Shown in pieces: positions 51,770 to 60,600 of a stretch of 64,000 nt of DNA. The stretch lies in the NCBI RefSeq assembly GCF_030413615.1, contig NZ_CP129236.1, forward strand, positions 1,162,001-1,226,000, in the 5' to 3' direction. A program made the position numbers and the translations under genes. How positions within the stretch are numbered: position 1 is the first letter of the stretch; each line of letters begins with the position of its first letter. The DNA is from Planococcus shixiaomingii (GTDB lineage: Bacteria; Bacillota; Bacilli; Bacillales_A; Planococcaceae). The notes under the pieces were generated by a model. The model did not search any database, was not told the origin of the DNA, and was given only the letters and a program-made list of their open reading frames with translations.

Positions 51770-53011
51770 ATGGCGACTGGATTGAATGTAAAGGAAGTAA
51801 AAGCGGTCTATGAAGCGTTATTAAAAAATAAGTCTGTGAAAAAAGCGCTCGAGTTTATTCATGCGGATCATGACAATACCGTTGTGGAACAAGTGGCAAT
51901 GACAGAAATCCCGGCTCCTCCGTTCAAAGAACAGCGCCGTGCGGAAGACTTTAAGCGGCGCTTGCAGAAGCTTGGCCTAGAGGACGTTCAAATGGATGCA
52001 GAAGGAAATGTTTACGGCATACGGCGCGGCAACGGGCAGGGTCCCCGGGTTTTTGTTTCCGCTCATTTGGATACGGTCTTTCCTGAAGGCACCGATATAA
52101 AGGTCCGGGAAGAGGATGGAGTTTTGTATGCGCCAGGAATCGGCGATGATACGAGAGGGCTGGCGGAAGTGTTGGCGGTGGTCCGCGCAATGAACGAAGT
52201 GAATATTAAAACAGTCGGCGATATTATTTTCGGGGGCACGGTTGGAGAGGAAGGGGCAGGCGATTTAAGGGGTGTTAAGGCATTTTTTGCTGACCATCCG
52301 GATATAGACGGTTTTTTGTCACTGGATGGTCCGGGCTATAACCAAATTACATATTTAGGTACAGGAAGTTTTCGCTATGCCGTTACGTTCAAAGGGCCTG
52401 GGGGACATAGTTTCGGCGATTTTGGAACGCCGAGTGCGACGCATGCGCTCGGCCGGGCAATTGCGGCCATTGCCGACATTGAAACACCTGAACAGCCAAA
52501 AACCACATTCTCGGTTGGGGAAGTAAAGGGCGGGACATCTGTTAATGCTATTGCCCAGGAAGCCAGTATGACTGTCGATCTTCGTTCGAATGATGCGGTG
52601 GAATTGGCCAAGCTGGACAGCCAATTTTTAACGCTTGTAAAAAAGGCGGCGGAAGAAGAAAACGCCAAATGGAACGATGGACGGATAACTGTGGAAATCG
52701 ACCGGTTCGGCAACCGCCCGCCTGCAAGCCAATCGGCTGAGGCGCCAATTGTCCAGGTGGCTTGCGCTGCAGTAGAAGCCATTGGCGCAAAACCTCAACT
52801 TGGCCAGCCGAGCAGCACTGACGCCAACCACCCGATGAGTTTGGGTATCCCGGCAATCACTGTCGGCCTTGGTGGTACCTTTGGCAACGCTCATACTTTA
52901 GAAGAATGGCACAATCCGGCAAATGGCCATTTGGCTATCCAAAAAAGCCTAATGACCATACTTGGCTTAGTGGGAGTTGAGAATACGAGTTCCGCGTTGT
53001 TGAGAAAATAA
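51770..53011 (+). CDS. M20 family metallopeptidase
   Basis: This 413-aa zinc peptidase of family M20 shows metal and catalytic motifs SAHLDTVFP (near 95-103), GIGDDTRGLAE (near 122-132), VGEEGAGDLRG, LDGPG and HTLEEWHNP near the C terminus. The dimerisation domain lies in between (YAVTFKGPGGHSFGDFG). The overall form resembles PepT-like tripeptidases or acetylornithine deacetylase-like enzymes; the exact substrate is open. Its Shine-Dalgarno AAAGGAGGAAATGGG is strong. No signal peptide is seen, so it is cytoplasmic. It stands between the yvlB terminator and a large repeat element starting 29 nt after its stop. Confidence 0.88.
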   Translation: MATGLNVKEVKAVYEALLKNKSVKKALEFIHADHDNTVVEQVAMTEIPAPPFKEQRRAEDFKRRLQKLGLEDVQMDAEGNVYGIRRGNGQGPRVFVSAHLDTVFPEGTDIKVREEDGVLYAPGIGDDTRGLAEVLAVVRAMNEVNIKTVGDIIFGGTVGEEGAGDLRGVKAFFADHPDIDGFLSLDGPGYNQITYLGTGSFRYAVTFKGPGGHSFGDFGTPSATHALGRAIAAIADIETPEQPKTTFSVGEVKGGTSVNAIAQEASMTVDLRSNDAVELAKLDSQFLTLVKKAAEEENAKWNDGRITVEIDRFGNRPPASQSAEAPIVQVACAAVEAIGAKPQLGQPSSTDANHPMSLGIPAITVGLGGTFGNAHTLEEWHNPANGHLAIQKSLMTILGLVGVENTSSALLRK

Positions 53012-53040
53012 AAGGTGAAAAAGAAAAAGCTGGCAAGCTA

Positions 53041-53390
53041 TATAAGTTGAATAAAAGAATTAGTGAATTAAAGAAGAGCTGAAGAAATCGCTCCAGGCGG
53101 ACGCTTTCCGCGGGCACGGCTTCAGCCGCTTCCCTCGCTTTGCTCAGTCCAGGGTCTTCAGTACGTGCTGTTTCCGCAGGAGTCGCCGCCTTCCGCTCTT
53201 TCTTCTAAGATTATTTCAAAAAAATATGGAGCAAAACAGCAAAGATTGCCACGGGGCAGCGTAAGCGACGAGACGGCCGAGACTCCACAGAGAATGAGTC
53301 GTGCAAAAATACTTTTGAACGACTCATATGCTCTTGAAGTGCACAGCTGTTTGCGGAATACCAAGAGTGAAAAATTAAATTTAACTTATA
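53041..53390. repeat. composite MITE-like repeat, type A plus type B units
   Basis: Left end TATAAGTTGAATAAAAG (53041) and right end AAATTTAACTTATA (to 53390) are imperfect inverted repeats like those at 28436-28639. Unit A has GGCGGACGCTTTCCGCGG (53096-53113), shared with 3432-3449. Unit B has ATATGGAGCAAAACAGC (53224-53240) with GCTGTTTGCGGAATA (53346-53360). A 15-bp stem-loop with one mismatch (53294-53308 with 53313-53327) lies in B. No gene is supported in 53012-53415. Confidence 0.85.
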
Positions 53391-53415
53391 AAGTTTTAGT
53401 TCGCCGAGCTTTTGA

Positions 53416-53841
53416 TTAGTTATTTTCCGGGTAGCGATCTTGCAGAAATGCCATGCATTGGGTGATTAACGTTTTTAACACATCCACGTCGATGTCATCT
53501 AATTTATTGACATAGACACACGCTTTTCCTGAAGTATGCTTGCCAAGCTTTTCCAGCAAGGGTTCGTTTTTGGCATCACCGGTGGTAACATACAGGCTGT
53601 GTTTCGCTTTTCGTGGTGAAAAGCCGACAAGCGGAGCGTCACCGGAATGGCCAGTTGCATAGACGTAATGATACGAACCAAAGCCGATAATGCTCGGCCC
53701 CCACATTTTTGCGGGATAACCGGTCGTTTCTTCAAAAATTTGCAGCAGTTTGAAGGCGTCTTCACGCTTTTTCGGATGGTCTATGTCCTCGATAAATTCA
53801 AACACATCCGCATCTGTCTCTTTTGTTTTTGGCTCATACAT
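53416..53841 (-). CDS. DUF1801 domain protein
   Basis: This 141-aa protein matches DUF1801 (YdhG-like fold): KRREDAFKLLQIFEETTGYPAKMWGPSIIGFGSYHY, then VGFSPRKAKHSLY, and an ending like GKACVYVNKLDDIDVDVLKTLI. The domain occurs in iron-binding frataxin-like YdhG and related small proteins, but most members have no known role. AAAGAGGG precedes the ATG. It is located 27 nt after the Tet(M)-like gene on the same strand and is probably co-transcribed with it. It is cytoplasmic. Confidence 0.85.
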   Translation of the reverse strand: MYEPKTKETDADVFEFIEDIDHPKKREDAFKLLQIFEETTGYPAKMWGPSIIGFGSYHYVYATGHSGDAPLVGFSPRKAKHSLYVTTGDAKNEPLLEKLGKHTSGKACVYVNKLDDIDVDVLKTLITQCMAFLQDRYPENN

Positions 53842-53868
53842 TCAGAATCCCTCTTTTCTCAATAGATT

Positions 53869-55821
53869 TTACAAACAATGCATAGCACTTTCCGCTTCGT
53901 CCCAAGGAACTTTATAGCCATGGCCTTTCGCACAAAAAATAGAAGTTGACGTATACTCGGTATCTGCTTCTTTATTATAAGCAATTTTTTCAATGATTTC
54001 CGGTTCATTATGGCACCAATCATAACCGGCTAACGTTAAATTGAGCAGGCCTTTGCCGTGGGTGAACGAGGCAAATTCAGTGCTGTAATTCATAAAAGTG
54101 GCTACAGGGACAGTGCCCTCGATAATCGCTTTGCCGTCAATCATGGTAGGTGCTTCAAACCGGCCGGAAGCTTGCTGGATATCGGATAAGACTCTGCCCA
54201 TTTGGTCGATGTCGACTTTTATCTTAAAGCGGTAAATTGGTTCAAGCAGCCGGTTCGCCGCTTTTTCAAGCCCTTGGCGCAGAGCCCGGTAAGTGGCTTC
54301 TCGGAAATCACCGCCGGATGTATGCTCGTTATGGCCTCTGCCGGTCAAAAGCGTAATCTTCACATCAGTCAAAGGGGAACCGGTCAACAAGCCATGATGG
54401 TCGCGTTCGGCCAAATGGTGGAGCACCAAGTTTTGGTTGCCGACCGATAAAGCATCAGCATGGCATTCGTTAGCTAACAGAACTCCGCTCCCGCGTTCGG
54501 CCGGTTCGATTTTCAAATGCACCTCGGCATAGTGGCGTAGGGGTTCAAAGTGGCCGTAGCCGATTACAGGTGTTTCAATCGTTTCTTTGTAGAGAATTTC
54601 CGGTTTGCTGAACACCACTGAAAAATCGAAACGCTCACGCACAACTTGCTGCAGAACTTCAAGCTGGATGATTCCCATTACATGAATATGGATTTCCTGG
54701 AAATGTTCGTCCCAAATGACGGCAAGTGTCGGGTCTTCTGCGTCAAGGCGCTTGAAATACTTCAGCACTTCTTTTGGGTGCAAGGACGGATCAAACAACA
54801 CTTTGGATTTTAATGCGGGAAGCGATTTCTGGCTGACCGTTCCTTTGTGATTGCCAACACCGTCACCAATGGCCGCTTCAGGCATTCCGATCACAGCAAA
54901 AAGTTCACCGGCACTCGCTTGGTTGACCGTTTGGAATTTGTGGCCGTTGTAGCGGCGGAGTTGAGTCACTTTCTCGGATTTCCGGTCTTGGGGACCGCCA
55001 TACTCAACTTCATCGCGAACACGAAGTGTACCGTTGAGTGCCTTAAGAAAGGTAATGCGGTTTCCATTGTCTTCATGTCGTATTTTGTAGACTTGAGCCG
55101 AAAATGGTCCGTCTGCATCGTACTCGGTTTTGGTTAACTGGTCGAGCTTATCAAAAAATCCGGCAACACCGATATCCTGCAGAGCTGAGCCCATACCGCA
55201 AGCAAACACTTCGTTTGAACGGATCATCTTTTGAAGTGCATGCAGCCAAAGGTCCTTGTCATAGCCCGAAACCATATATCGCTCCAAAAGTTCTTCGTCG
55301 CGTTCTGCAATAAATTCAATCAACTCTTCTTCCATCAAACCATCGGAAAACGAGTGAGTGATGTCGATGACATTGTTAGTTAGCTGGCTTTTTATCTCAT
55401 CCAGAACCCGGTTCTCATCGGCGCCTTCCCGGTCGATTTTGTTGATAAAGAAAAAGGTTGGCACTCCATGTTGTTGCAGCAGTTGCCAAACGGTTTCAGT
55501 ATGGCTTTCGATGCCTTCAACGGCACTAATAATGACGATTGCATAATCCATGACTTGAACCGCACGTTCCATTTCAGGAGAAAAGTCGACGTGTCCGGGA
55601 GTATCGATTAAAAAATACGTTGAATCTTTGTAAGAAACAACGGCTTGATCGGCGAAGATGGTGATGCCTCTGTTTTTCTCGATTACGTGGCTATCGAGAA
55701 AGGCGTCTTGATGATCAACCCGGCCGCGCTGCCGTATACTTTGGGTGTGGTAAAGCAGCTGTTCAGAGAAGGTCGTTTTGCCGGCATCGACATGGGCGAG
55801 AATTCCGATTGTCTTGTTCAT
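53869..55821 (-). CDS. EF-G-like GTPase of the Tet(M)/Tet(O) ribosomal protection family
   Basis: This 650-aa translation-factor GTPase is about the size of Tet(M) (639 aa). GTPase motifs are AHVDAGKTT (9-17), DTPGHVDF (73-80) and NKID (127-130), followed by the domain II beta-barrel (ITFLKALNGTLRVRDEVEYGG) and EF-G-like domains III-V. The C-terminal end is AKGHGYKVPWDEAESAMHCL. It can be a tetracycline-protection protein or a housekeeping EF-G paralogue; many Bacillales carry such chromosomal genes without proven resistance. The start ATG gives MNKTIGILAHVD, typical of Tet(M). It precedes a DUF1801 gene. Its GC content and codon use look like those of its neighbours, so recent transfer is not evident. 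Confidence 0.88.
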   Translation of the reverse strand: MNKTIGILAHVDAGKTTFSEQLLYHTQSIRQRGRVDHQDAFLDSHVIEKNRGITIFADQAVVSYKDSTYFLIDTPGHVDFSPEMERAVQVMDYAIVIISAVEGIESHTETVWQLLQQHGVPTFFFINKIDREGADENRVLDEIKSQLTNNVIDITHSFSDGLMEEELIEFIAERDEELLERYMVSGYDKDLWLHALQKMIRSNEVFACGMGSALQDIGVAGFFDKLDQLTKTEYDADGPFSAQVYKIRHEDNGNRITFLKALNGTLRVRDEVEYGGPQDRKSEKVTQLRRYNGHKFQTVNQASAGELFAVIGMPEAAIGDGVGNHKGTVSQKSLPALKSKVLFDPSLHPKEVLKYFKRLDAEDPTLAVIWDEHFQEIHIHVMGIIQLEVLQQVVRERFDFSVVFSKPEILYKETIETPVIGYGHFEPLRHYAEVHLKIEPAERGSGVLLANECHADALSVGNQNLVLHHLAERDHHGLLTGSPLTDVKITLLTGRGHNEHTSGGDFREATYRALRQGLEKAANRLLEPIYRFKIKVDIDQMGRVLSDIQQASGRFEAPTMIDGKAIIEGTVPVATFMNYSTEFASFTHGKGLLNLTLAGYDWCHNEPEIIEKIAYNKEADTEYTSTSIFCAKGHGYKVPWDEAESAMHCL

Positions 55822-55891
55822 AAGTCACCTCGTAGTGGAGCTTTTTCTATCCTTAGTGTAGCAGAATTTCCATCGGATGACGGCACAGAAA

Positions 55892-55920
55892 AAACCGCGG
55901 AAGCAAGGCTTCCGCGGTTT
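55892..55920. terminator. terminator of the amidase gene
   Basis: A 13-bp perfect stem (55892-55904 with 55908-55920, loop of 3) has a T run on the minus strand, just beyond the amidase stop. Confidence 0.92.
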
Positions 55921-55923
55921 TCT

Positions 55924-56469
55924 TTAATTCCGGCTATAGCAATCGATTCCAAAGGCGATGGCTCTTGCGCATCGTTTTCGGTAAGCCTCTGATTTTAACA
56001 GGGCCAGTTCTTCCAAGTTTGTCATAAAGCCGCATTCGATTAAGACAGCTGGCATCCGGGTATCTCGGAGTACCGCGAAATCAGCTTGCTTTTGCCCTCG
56101 GTCTTTACGGCCTGTTGACAGAAGCAGCGCTTGGTGGATAAAAGAGCCCAATCTTTTTGTCTGGGCCGGTGAATTGAGGTAAGTAAAAGTTTCAATACCG
56201 TTTGATGCGTTGAATGCTGTGCCCCATGCATTGGCGTGAATCGACACAAAAAGATCCACTTTCAAGCGGTTGGCGAGTGCGGTTCTTTCATGAAGCGGCA
56301 CATCCCGGTCTGGAAGATGACTGAAAATAACAGTATGGCCGCAAGCCATCAATTGTTTTTTCGCCTCATCCGCCACTTGTGAATTAAAATGGAATTCCCT
56401 AAGTCTTCCATCTGGTGAACGTTTGCCTTTTGTCTCCGGACCATGTCCGGAATCAATCATTATTTTCAT
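55924..56469 (-). CDS. N-acetylmuramoyl-L-alanine amidase (Amidase_3), no signal peptide
   Basis: This 181-aa zinc amidase of the Amidase_3 fold has zinc and catalytic positions His9 (DSGHG), Glu25 (LREFH), His78 (SIHAN) and Glu145 (LIECGFM). It should cut the bond between MurNAc and the peptide stem of the cell wall. There is no signal peptide or cell-wall-binding domain, so it resembles a catalytic core of CwlD/CwlC-like or phage-type enzymes. The N terminus MKIMIDSGHG starts directly with the fold. It may act after lysis, be a mother-cell enzyme, or use another route. It is divergent from hprK. Confidence 0.88.
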   Translation of the reverse strand: MKIMIDSGHGPETKGKRSPDGRLREFHFNSQVADEAKKQLMACGHTVIFSHLPDRDVPLHERTALANRLKVDLFVSIHANAWGTAFNASNGIETFTYLNSPAQTKRLGSFIHQALLLSTGRKDRGQKQADFAVLRDTRMPAVLIECGFMTNLEELALLKSEAYRKRCARAIAFGIDCYSRN

Positions 56470-56637
56470 AAAGAAAAGCCCCCTTTGCAGACATATAGAT
56501 TGAAGCTTCCCAAAAGGTGACTCGAAAATCTTTAATTTAGAGTATTCCGTGTTAAAATAAGAGCAAACCGTTTAGGATTTGTAAGAACTTATCAAGAGTT
56601 CAGAAAATCCTTTGTGCAAAAAGGAATGAGGATAAAG

Positions 56638-57564
56638 ATGGGAACAGTAACAGCGAAACAAGTAATGGAAACATTTGATTTGAAGTTGATCAGCGGAGAA
56701 GAAGGCATCGGACGGCACATTGCAATCAGTGATATTTCACGGCCAGGATTGGAAATGGCCGGTTATTTTACGCATTATCCAGCAAATCGGGTTCAATTGC
56801 TCGGAAAAACCGAACTGTCATTTTTTGAGATGCTCGAGCCGGATGAGCGCAAAGACCGGATGATGAGATTATGCACGAATGATACGCCAGTTGTAATTGT
56901 GGCGCATGATATGGAAGCACCGCCAGAGTTGATAGATGCTTCAAGTAAAAAGCATGTTCCTGTATTGGCCACTAAAATGCCGACAACGCGTTTTTCGAGT
57001 TTGTTGACTAATTTCTTAGAGAGCCAATTGGCGCCGACTACCGCTGTTCATGGCGTGCTTGTCGATATTTACGGAGTCGGGGTGCTGCTTACCGGAAAAA
57101 GCGGCGTCGGCAAAAGCGAGACTGCTTTGGAATTGGTTAAAAAAGGGCATCGCTTAGTTGCGGATGACTGTGTTGAAATTCATCAAGAAGGAGAAAACAC
57201 GCTGATCGGGCATTCGCCGAAATTGATTGAGCATTTGCTTGAAATCCGGGGAGTCGGCATTATCGACATTATGACGCTGTTCGGGGCAAGCGCTGTCCGC
57301 ACGTTCAAGCGGATCTCGCTGGTCATTGATCTGGAATTGTGGGATCAGGAAAAAACATATGACCGGTTGGGGCTTGAAGAAGAAAAAATAAGAATCATCG
57401 ATACCGATATTACGAAACTGACGATTCCAGTGCGTCCCGGCCGGAATTTATCGGTTATCATCGAAGTGGCGGCGATGAATTACCGCTTGAAGCGAATGGG
57501 CGTCAATGCAGCAGAAGAGTTTTCAAAACGGCTCGATGAAGTTATCGCACTAGATACAAACTAA
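56638..57564 (+). CDS. hprK: HPr kinase/phosphorylase HprK
   Basis: This 308-aa bifunctional enzyme (B. subtilis 310 aa) phosphorylates and dephosphorylates HPr at Ser46, the key switch for carbon catabolite control. P-loop GKSGVGKS is at 153-160, the catalytic His138 is in AVHGVLVD, and the signature [10 protein letters not shown] follows. The start ATG 56638 follows GAGGATAAAG; upstream in-frame codons lack a ribosome-binding site. It heads the cluster hprK-lgt-yvoD-ppaX-yvoF, as in B. subtilis. The gap to lgt is 21 nt. It is cytoplasmic. Confidence 0.97.
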   Translation: MGTVTAKQVMETFDLKLISGEEGIGRHIAISDISRPGLEMAGYFTHYPANRVQLLGKTELSFFEMLEPDERKDRMMRLCTNDTPVVIVAHDMEAPPELIDASSKKHVPVLATKMPTTRFSSLLTNFLESQLAPTTAVHGVLVDIYGVGVLLTGKSGVGKSETALELVKKGHRLVADDCVEIHQEGENTLIGHSPKLIEHLLEIRGVGIIDIMTLFGASAVRTFKRISLVIDLELWDQEKTYDRLGLEEEKIRIIDTDITKLTIPVRPGRNLSVIIEVAAMNYRLKRMGVNAAEEFSKRLDEVIALDTN

Positions 57565-57585
57565 TAGAATAGGCAGGTGCAGTAC

Positions 57586-58395
57586 ATGTATTCGATTTTA
57601 GCTTCAATTGATCCGGTCGCATTTTCACTCGGTCCGATTAGTGTCCGCTGGTACGGTGTCATTATCGCAGCGGGCATTCTTCTTGCTTTTTTTGTCGGCC
57701 AGCGCGAAATGGTAAAGCGGGGGCTTCACCCGGAATTTTTAACGGATCTGTTAATTTGGGCGGTGCCGCTTGCAATAGTGGGCGCGCGCATATATTACGT
57801 CATTTTTCAGTGGGATCATTATAAGGACAATCCGGGCGAAATCATCCAAATATGGAACGGCGGTATTGCCATCCACGGGGCATTGATCGCCTCGGTGATT
57901 GTCGCGTATATTTTCACGAAAAGAAGAAACACATCGTTTTTGAAAGTGGCGGATATTTTAGCGCCAAGCATATTGATTGGCCAAGCAGTTGGCCGCTGGG
58001 GAAATTTCATCAACCAGGAAGCGCACGGAGGCGAAGTGTCCCGAACGTTCCTGGAAAACCTTTATATTCCTGATTGGATCATCAATCAGATGTACATAGA
58101 CGGTGCTTACTACCACCCGACGTTCTTATACGAGTCCATGTGGAGTTTGGTGGGCATCATCATCTTGCTTCTGTTGCGCCGGGTTAACTTAGTACGCGGC
58201 GAAATGTTTTTCTTCTATATGATCTGGTATTCTGTCGGCCGCTTTTTTATCGAAGACATGCGGACAGACAGTCTGGTTGCGAACGGGCTTCGCGCAGCTC
58301 AGATCGTTTCAGTGATTGCCATTGTACTGGCTGTCGCATTAATCATCTACCGCCGGGTCGCTATCAAAAACCCGCCTCACTATAAAGATGAATAG
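57586..58395 (+). CDS. lgt: prolipoprotein diacylglyceryl transferase Lgt
   Basis: This 269-aa membrane enzyme (B. subtilis Lgt 269 aa) moves diacylglycerol from phosphatidylglycerol onto the lipobox Cys of prolipoproteins. Seven membrane helices are expected. Signature [14 protein letters not shown] (near 131-144) and [11 protein letters not shown] (near 93-103) are present. The start ATG 57586 gives exactly the B. subtilis length; an in-frame GTG at 57577 is less likely. Its substrates in this window include PrsA and the YtkA-like lipoprotein. It is the second gene of the hprK cluster. Confidence 0.97.
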   Translation: MYSILASIDPVAFSLGPISVRWYGVIIAAGILLAFFVGQREMVKRGLHPEFLTDLLIWAVPLAIVGARIYYVIFQWDHYKDNPGEIIQIWNGGIAIHGALIASVIVAYIFTKRRNTSFLKVADILAPSILIGQAVGRWGNFINQEAHGGEVSRTFLENLYIPDWIINQMYIDGAYYHPTFLYESMWSLVGIIILLLLRRVNLVRGEMFFFYMIWYSVGRFFIEDMRTDSLVANGLRAAQIVSVIAIVLAVALIIYRRVAIKNPPHYKDE

Positions 58396-58410
58396 AAAGA
58401 GAGAGATAGA

Positions 58411-59349
58411 ATGTCAACTTTGAAAAATGGATTGAAGGCAGGGCTTTTAACGACTTGGACATTGGGCAAAGTCATCTTTCCGATCACATTGATCGTGACG
58501 ATGCTTCAGTTTACACCGGTATTGCCGTTCATTATTGATTTGGTTGCGCCATTCATGGGACTCTTTGGCCTAAGTGGAGACGCAGCCATTCCATTGGTGC
58601 TCGGGAACGTGCTGAACTTATATGCCGGAATTGCCGGCATATTATCATTGGATTTGACGGTCAAAGAAGTGTTCATCTTAGCTGTGATGCTATCTTTTTC
58701 ACATAATATTTTTATCGAAACGAGTGTGGCGCTGAAAGTAGGCGTCAAATTATGGGTCGTCCTGGTCGTTCGTTTTGGTTTAGCTGCCCTATCAGGGATT
58801 GTCATCAACTTGGTATGGAAAGGGGGCGGGGAAATGGCGCAGTATGGTTTTGTGCCGAAAGATTCTGCTGTCCCTGAAAACTGGTTTGAAATCTTTTTAT
58901 TCGGCCTTGAAAAAGCATCGCTCGGTGTTTTGCAGCTGGCGATGATTGTTATTCCTTTGATGGTTGCTATTCAAATTTTGAAAGATAGAAAATACTTGCA
59001 TCGCTTTTCAGATATGCTTGGACCGCTTACCCGGGTGCTTGGCATCCAGAAAAATGCGTCATTGACCCTTGCATCGGGCCTTATCTTTGGCTTAGCGATG
59101 GGGGCGGGAGTTATGATACAAGCGGTCAAAGAAGACGGTGTCAGCAAAAAAGACGCCACGCTGGCCTTTATTTTTCTTGTTGCTTGCCACGCCGTTGTTG
59201 AAGATACGCTGATCTTTATTCCGCTGGGAATTCCGGTCTGGCCGCTATTGATTATCCGGATTATTACAGCGCTTGTATTGACGATCATCGTTTCCTACTT
59301 ATGGCGAAGATCTGAACAAAAAAATCGCGAGGAAGTGATTTCAACATGA
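58411..59349 (+). CDS. yvoD: YvoD, nucleoside-recognition (Gate) domain membrane protein
   Basis: This 312-aa protein with about eight membrane helices carries two nucleoside-recognition/Gate-domain segments, as in SpmA/SpmB and YvoD. It has blocks LVLGNVLNLYAGIAGILSLDLT and LASGLIFGLAMGAGVMIQAVKEDG. Its role is not established; Gate-domain proteins transport nucleosides or ions. Shine-Dalgarno: AAAGAGAGAGA. It is 15 nt after lgt, and ppaX starts 4 nt before its end (ATGA overlap), so the cluster is co-transcribed. The ending is charged ([14 protein letters not shown]). The function assigned here is by family only. Confidence 0.88.
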   Translation: MSTLKNGLKAGLLTTWTLGKVIFPITLIVTMLQFTPVLPFIIDLVAPFMGLFGLSGDAAIPLVLGNVLNLYAGIAGILSLDLTVKEVFILAVMLSFSHNIFIETSVALKVGVKLWVVLVVRFGLAALSGIVINLVWKGGGEMAQYGFVPKDSAVPENWFEIFLFGLEKASLGVLQLAMIVIPLMVAIQILKDRKYLHRFSDMLGPLTRVLGIQKNASLTLASGLIFGLAMGAGVMIQAVKEDGVSKKDATLAFIFLVACHAVVEDTLIFIPLGIPVWPLLIIRIITALVLTIIVSYLWRRSEQKNREEVIST

Positions 59350-59999
59350 CAAAACCCATCACGACGTTATTATTCGATTTTGACGGCACGCTGCTCGATA
59401 CGAACGAGCTGATCATCCAAACATTTTTGTCGGTCCTTGGCCGGCATTACCCCGGACGGTTCAGTCGGGAAGAGGTCTTGCACTTTATCGGTCCTTCGCT
59501 CAAGCAGACGTTTGAAACGATCGATCCGGAACGCACGGAAGAACTGATTGAGGAATACCGCACGCTCAATAAAACCTTGCATGACGATCTAGTGGCGGAA
59601 TATGACGGTGTGCCGGAAACCATGCGTTTGTTGAAAGCGCGCGGCCTCAAGATGGCAATCGTTTCCACGAAAAGACGAGAGACCATTCTACACGGCTTAA
59701 ACTTGATGGGCATCACCGATGTTTTTGACGTTATTATCGGACTTGATCAAGTAAATCAGCCAAAACCGGATCCAGAACCGCTGGAACTTGCTTTGGAGCT
59801 GCTCGGTTCAACGCGGGAAGAAGCATTGATGATCGGCGATAATTCGCATGATATTGATGGCGGTAAAAATGCCGGTGTCCGAACAGCCGGCGTCGCATGG
59901 TCGGCAAAAGGCGAAGCGTTCCTAGCTTCGCTTGAGCCCGATTTCATGCTGCAGCATATCAGTGATTTGCTTGACTTGACGAAAGAAGCGGTACAATGA
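59346..59999 (+). CDS. ppaX: pyrophosphatase PpaX (HAD family)
   Basis: This 217-aa HAD hydrolase (B. subtilis PpaX 216 aa) splits the pyrophosphate formed by HprK when it dephosphorylates P-Ser-HPr. HAD motif [10 protein letters not shown] is at 10-18. Motif II ([10 protein letters not shown], in form IVSTK), the KPDPEPL Lys and motif IV ([16 protein letters not shown]) follow. The ATG overlaps yvoD by 4 nt, and the stop overlaps the yvoF start. It is in the same cluster as hprK, which supports the assignment over a general phosphatase. It is cytoplasmic. Confidence 0.95.
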   Translation: MTKPITTLLFDFDGTLLDTNELIIQTFLSVLGRHYPGRFSREEVLHFIGPSLKQTFETIDPERTEELIEEYRTLNKTLHDDLVAEYDGVPETMRLLKARGLKMAIVSTKRRETILHGLNLMGITDVFDVIIGLDQVNQPKPDPEPLELALELLGSTREEALMIGDNSHDIDGGKNAGVRTAGVAWSAKGEAFLASLEPDFMLQHISDLLDLTKEAVQ

Positions 60000-60508
60000 G
60001 AAAGACGGAACGCCATTACGTAACCGGTGCGAATTCTCTTTGGCATATTTATAAAACGGTACCGTTCTGGAAAGTCATGAAAAACTTTATCGTTATTCAA
60101 ATGGCGCGCTATACACCGTTTTTGCCGATGAAAAACTGGCTGTACAAAACTTTTCTCGGAATGAACATCGGCGACCAGACCGCTTTCGCTTTGATGGTGA
60201 TGCCGGACATTATGTTCCCAGAAAAAATTTCGGTAGGGAAAAATTCAGTGATTGGCTATAACACCACCATTTTAGCGCATGAATATTTAATAGAAGAATA
60301 CCGCCTCGGTGAAGTGACCATCGGGGACCGCGTGCTAATCGGCGCGAATACCACGATTTTGCCGGGCGTGACAATTGGAGACGGCGCCATTATCTCAGCC
60401 GCCACGCTTGTTCATAAAGATGTACCGGCTGGTGCATTTGTCGGCGGAAATCCGATGAAACTGATTTACACAGCCCAACAAATGGCCGAACGCCAAACTA
60501 AACCCTGA
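59996..60508 (+). CDS. yvoF: YvoF, left-handed beta-helix acyltransferase
   Basis: This 170-aa protein has hexapeptide repeats of the LbH acetyltransferase fold (about 95-155): [27 protein letters not shown] and the ending [16 protein letters not shown]. An N-terminal extension of about 60 residues is helical and partly hydrophobic. B. subtilis YvoF is a related putative O-acetyltransferase in the same place. The acyl acceptor is unknown. The ATG overlaps the ppaX stop. A terminator overlapping its stop codon closes the hprK cluster, so the his genes downstream have their own promoter. It is cytoplasmic. Confidence 0.9.
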   Translation: MRKTERHYVTGANSLWHIYKTVPFWKVMKNFIVIQMARYTPFLPMKNWLYKTFLGMNIGDQTAFALMVMPDIMFPEKISVGKNSVIGYNTTILAHEYLIEEYRLGEVTIGDRVLIGANTTILPGVTIGDGAIISAATLVHKDVPAGAFVGGNPMKLIYTAQQMAERQTKP

Positions 60509-60536
60509 AAGCCTCTGCGCTTTCAGGGGTTTTTTA
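60503..60536 (+). terminator. terminator after yvoF
   Basis: A 10-bp perfect stem (60503-60512 with 60519-60528) is followed by a T run, and it overlaps the yvoF stop. Confidence 0.94.
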
Positions 60537-60600
60537 TTTGTTCTATAAAGAGGTCACTAGGGTAGATGAGTTGAATTAAAAGAAATGAGCATTTATTACT

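Noticed and set aside
53869..55821. calling the GTPase an acquired tetracycline-resistance gene
   Set aside because: Only the family fold is visible. There is no mobile context and no residue-level evidence of drug protection.
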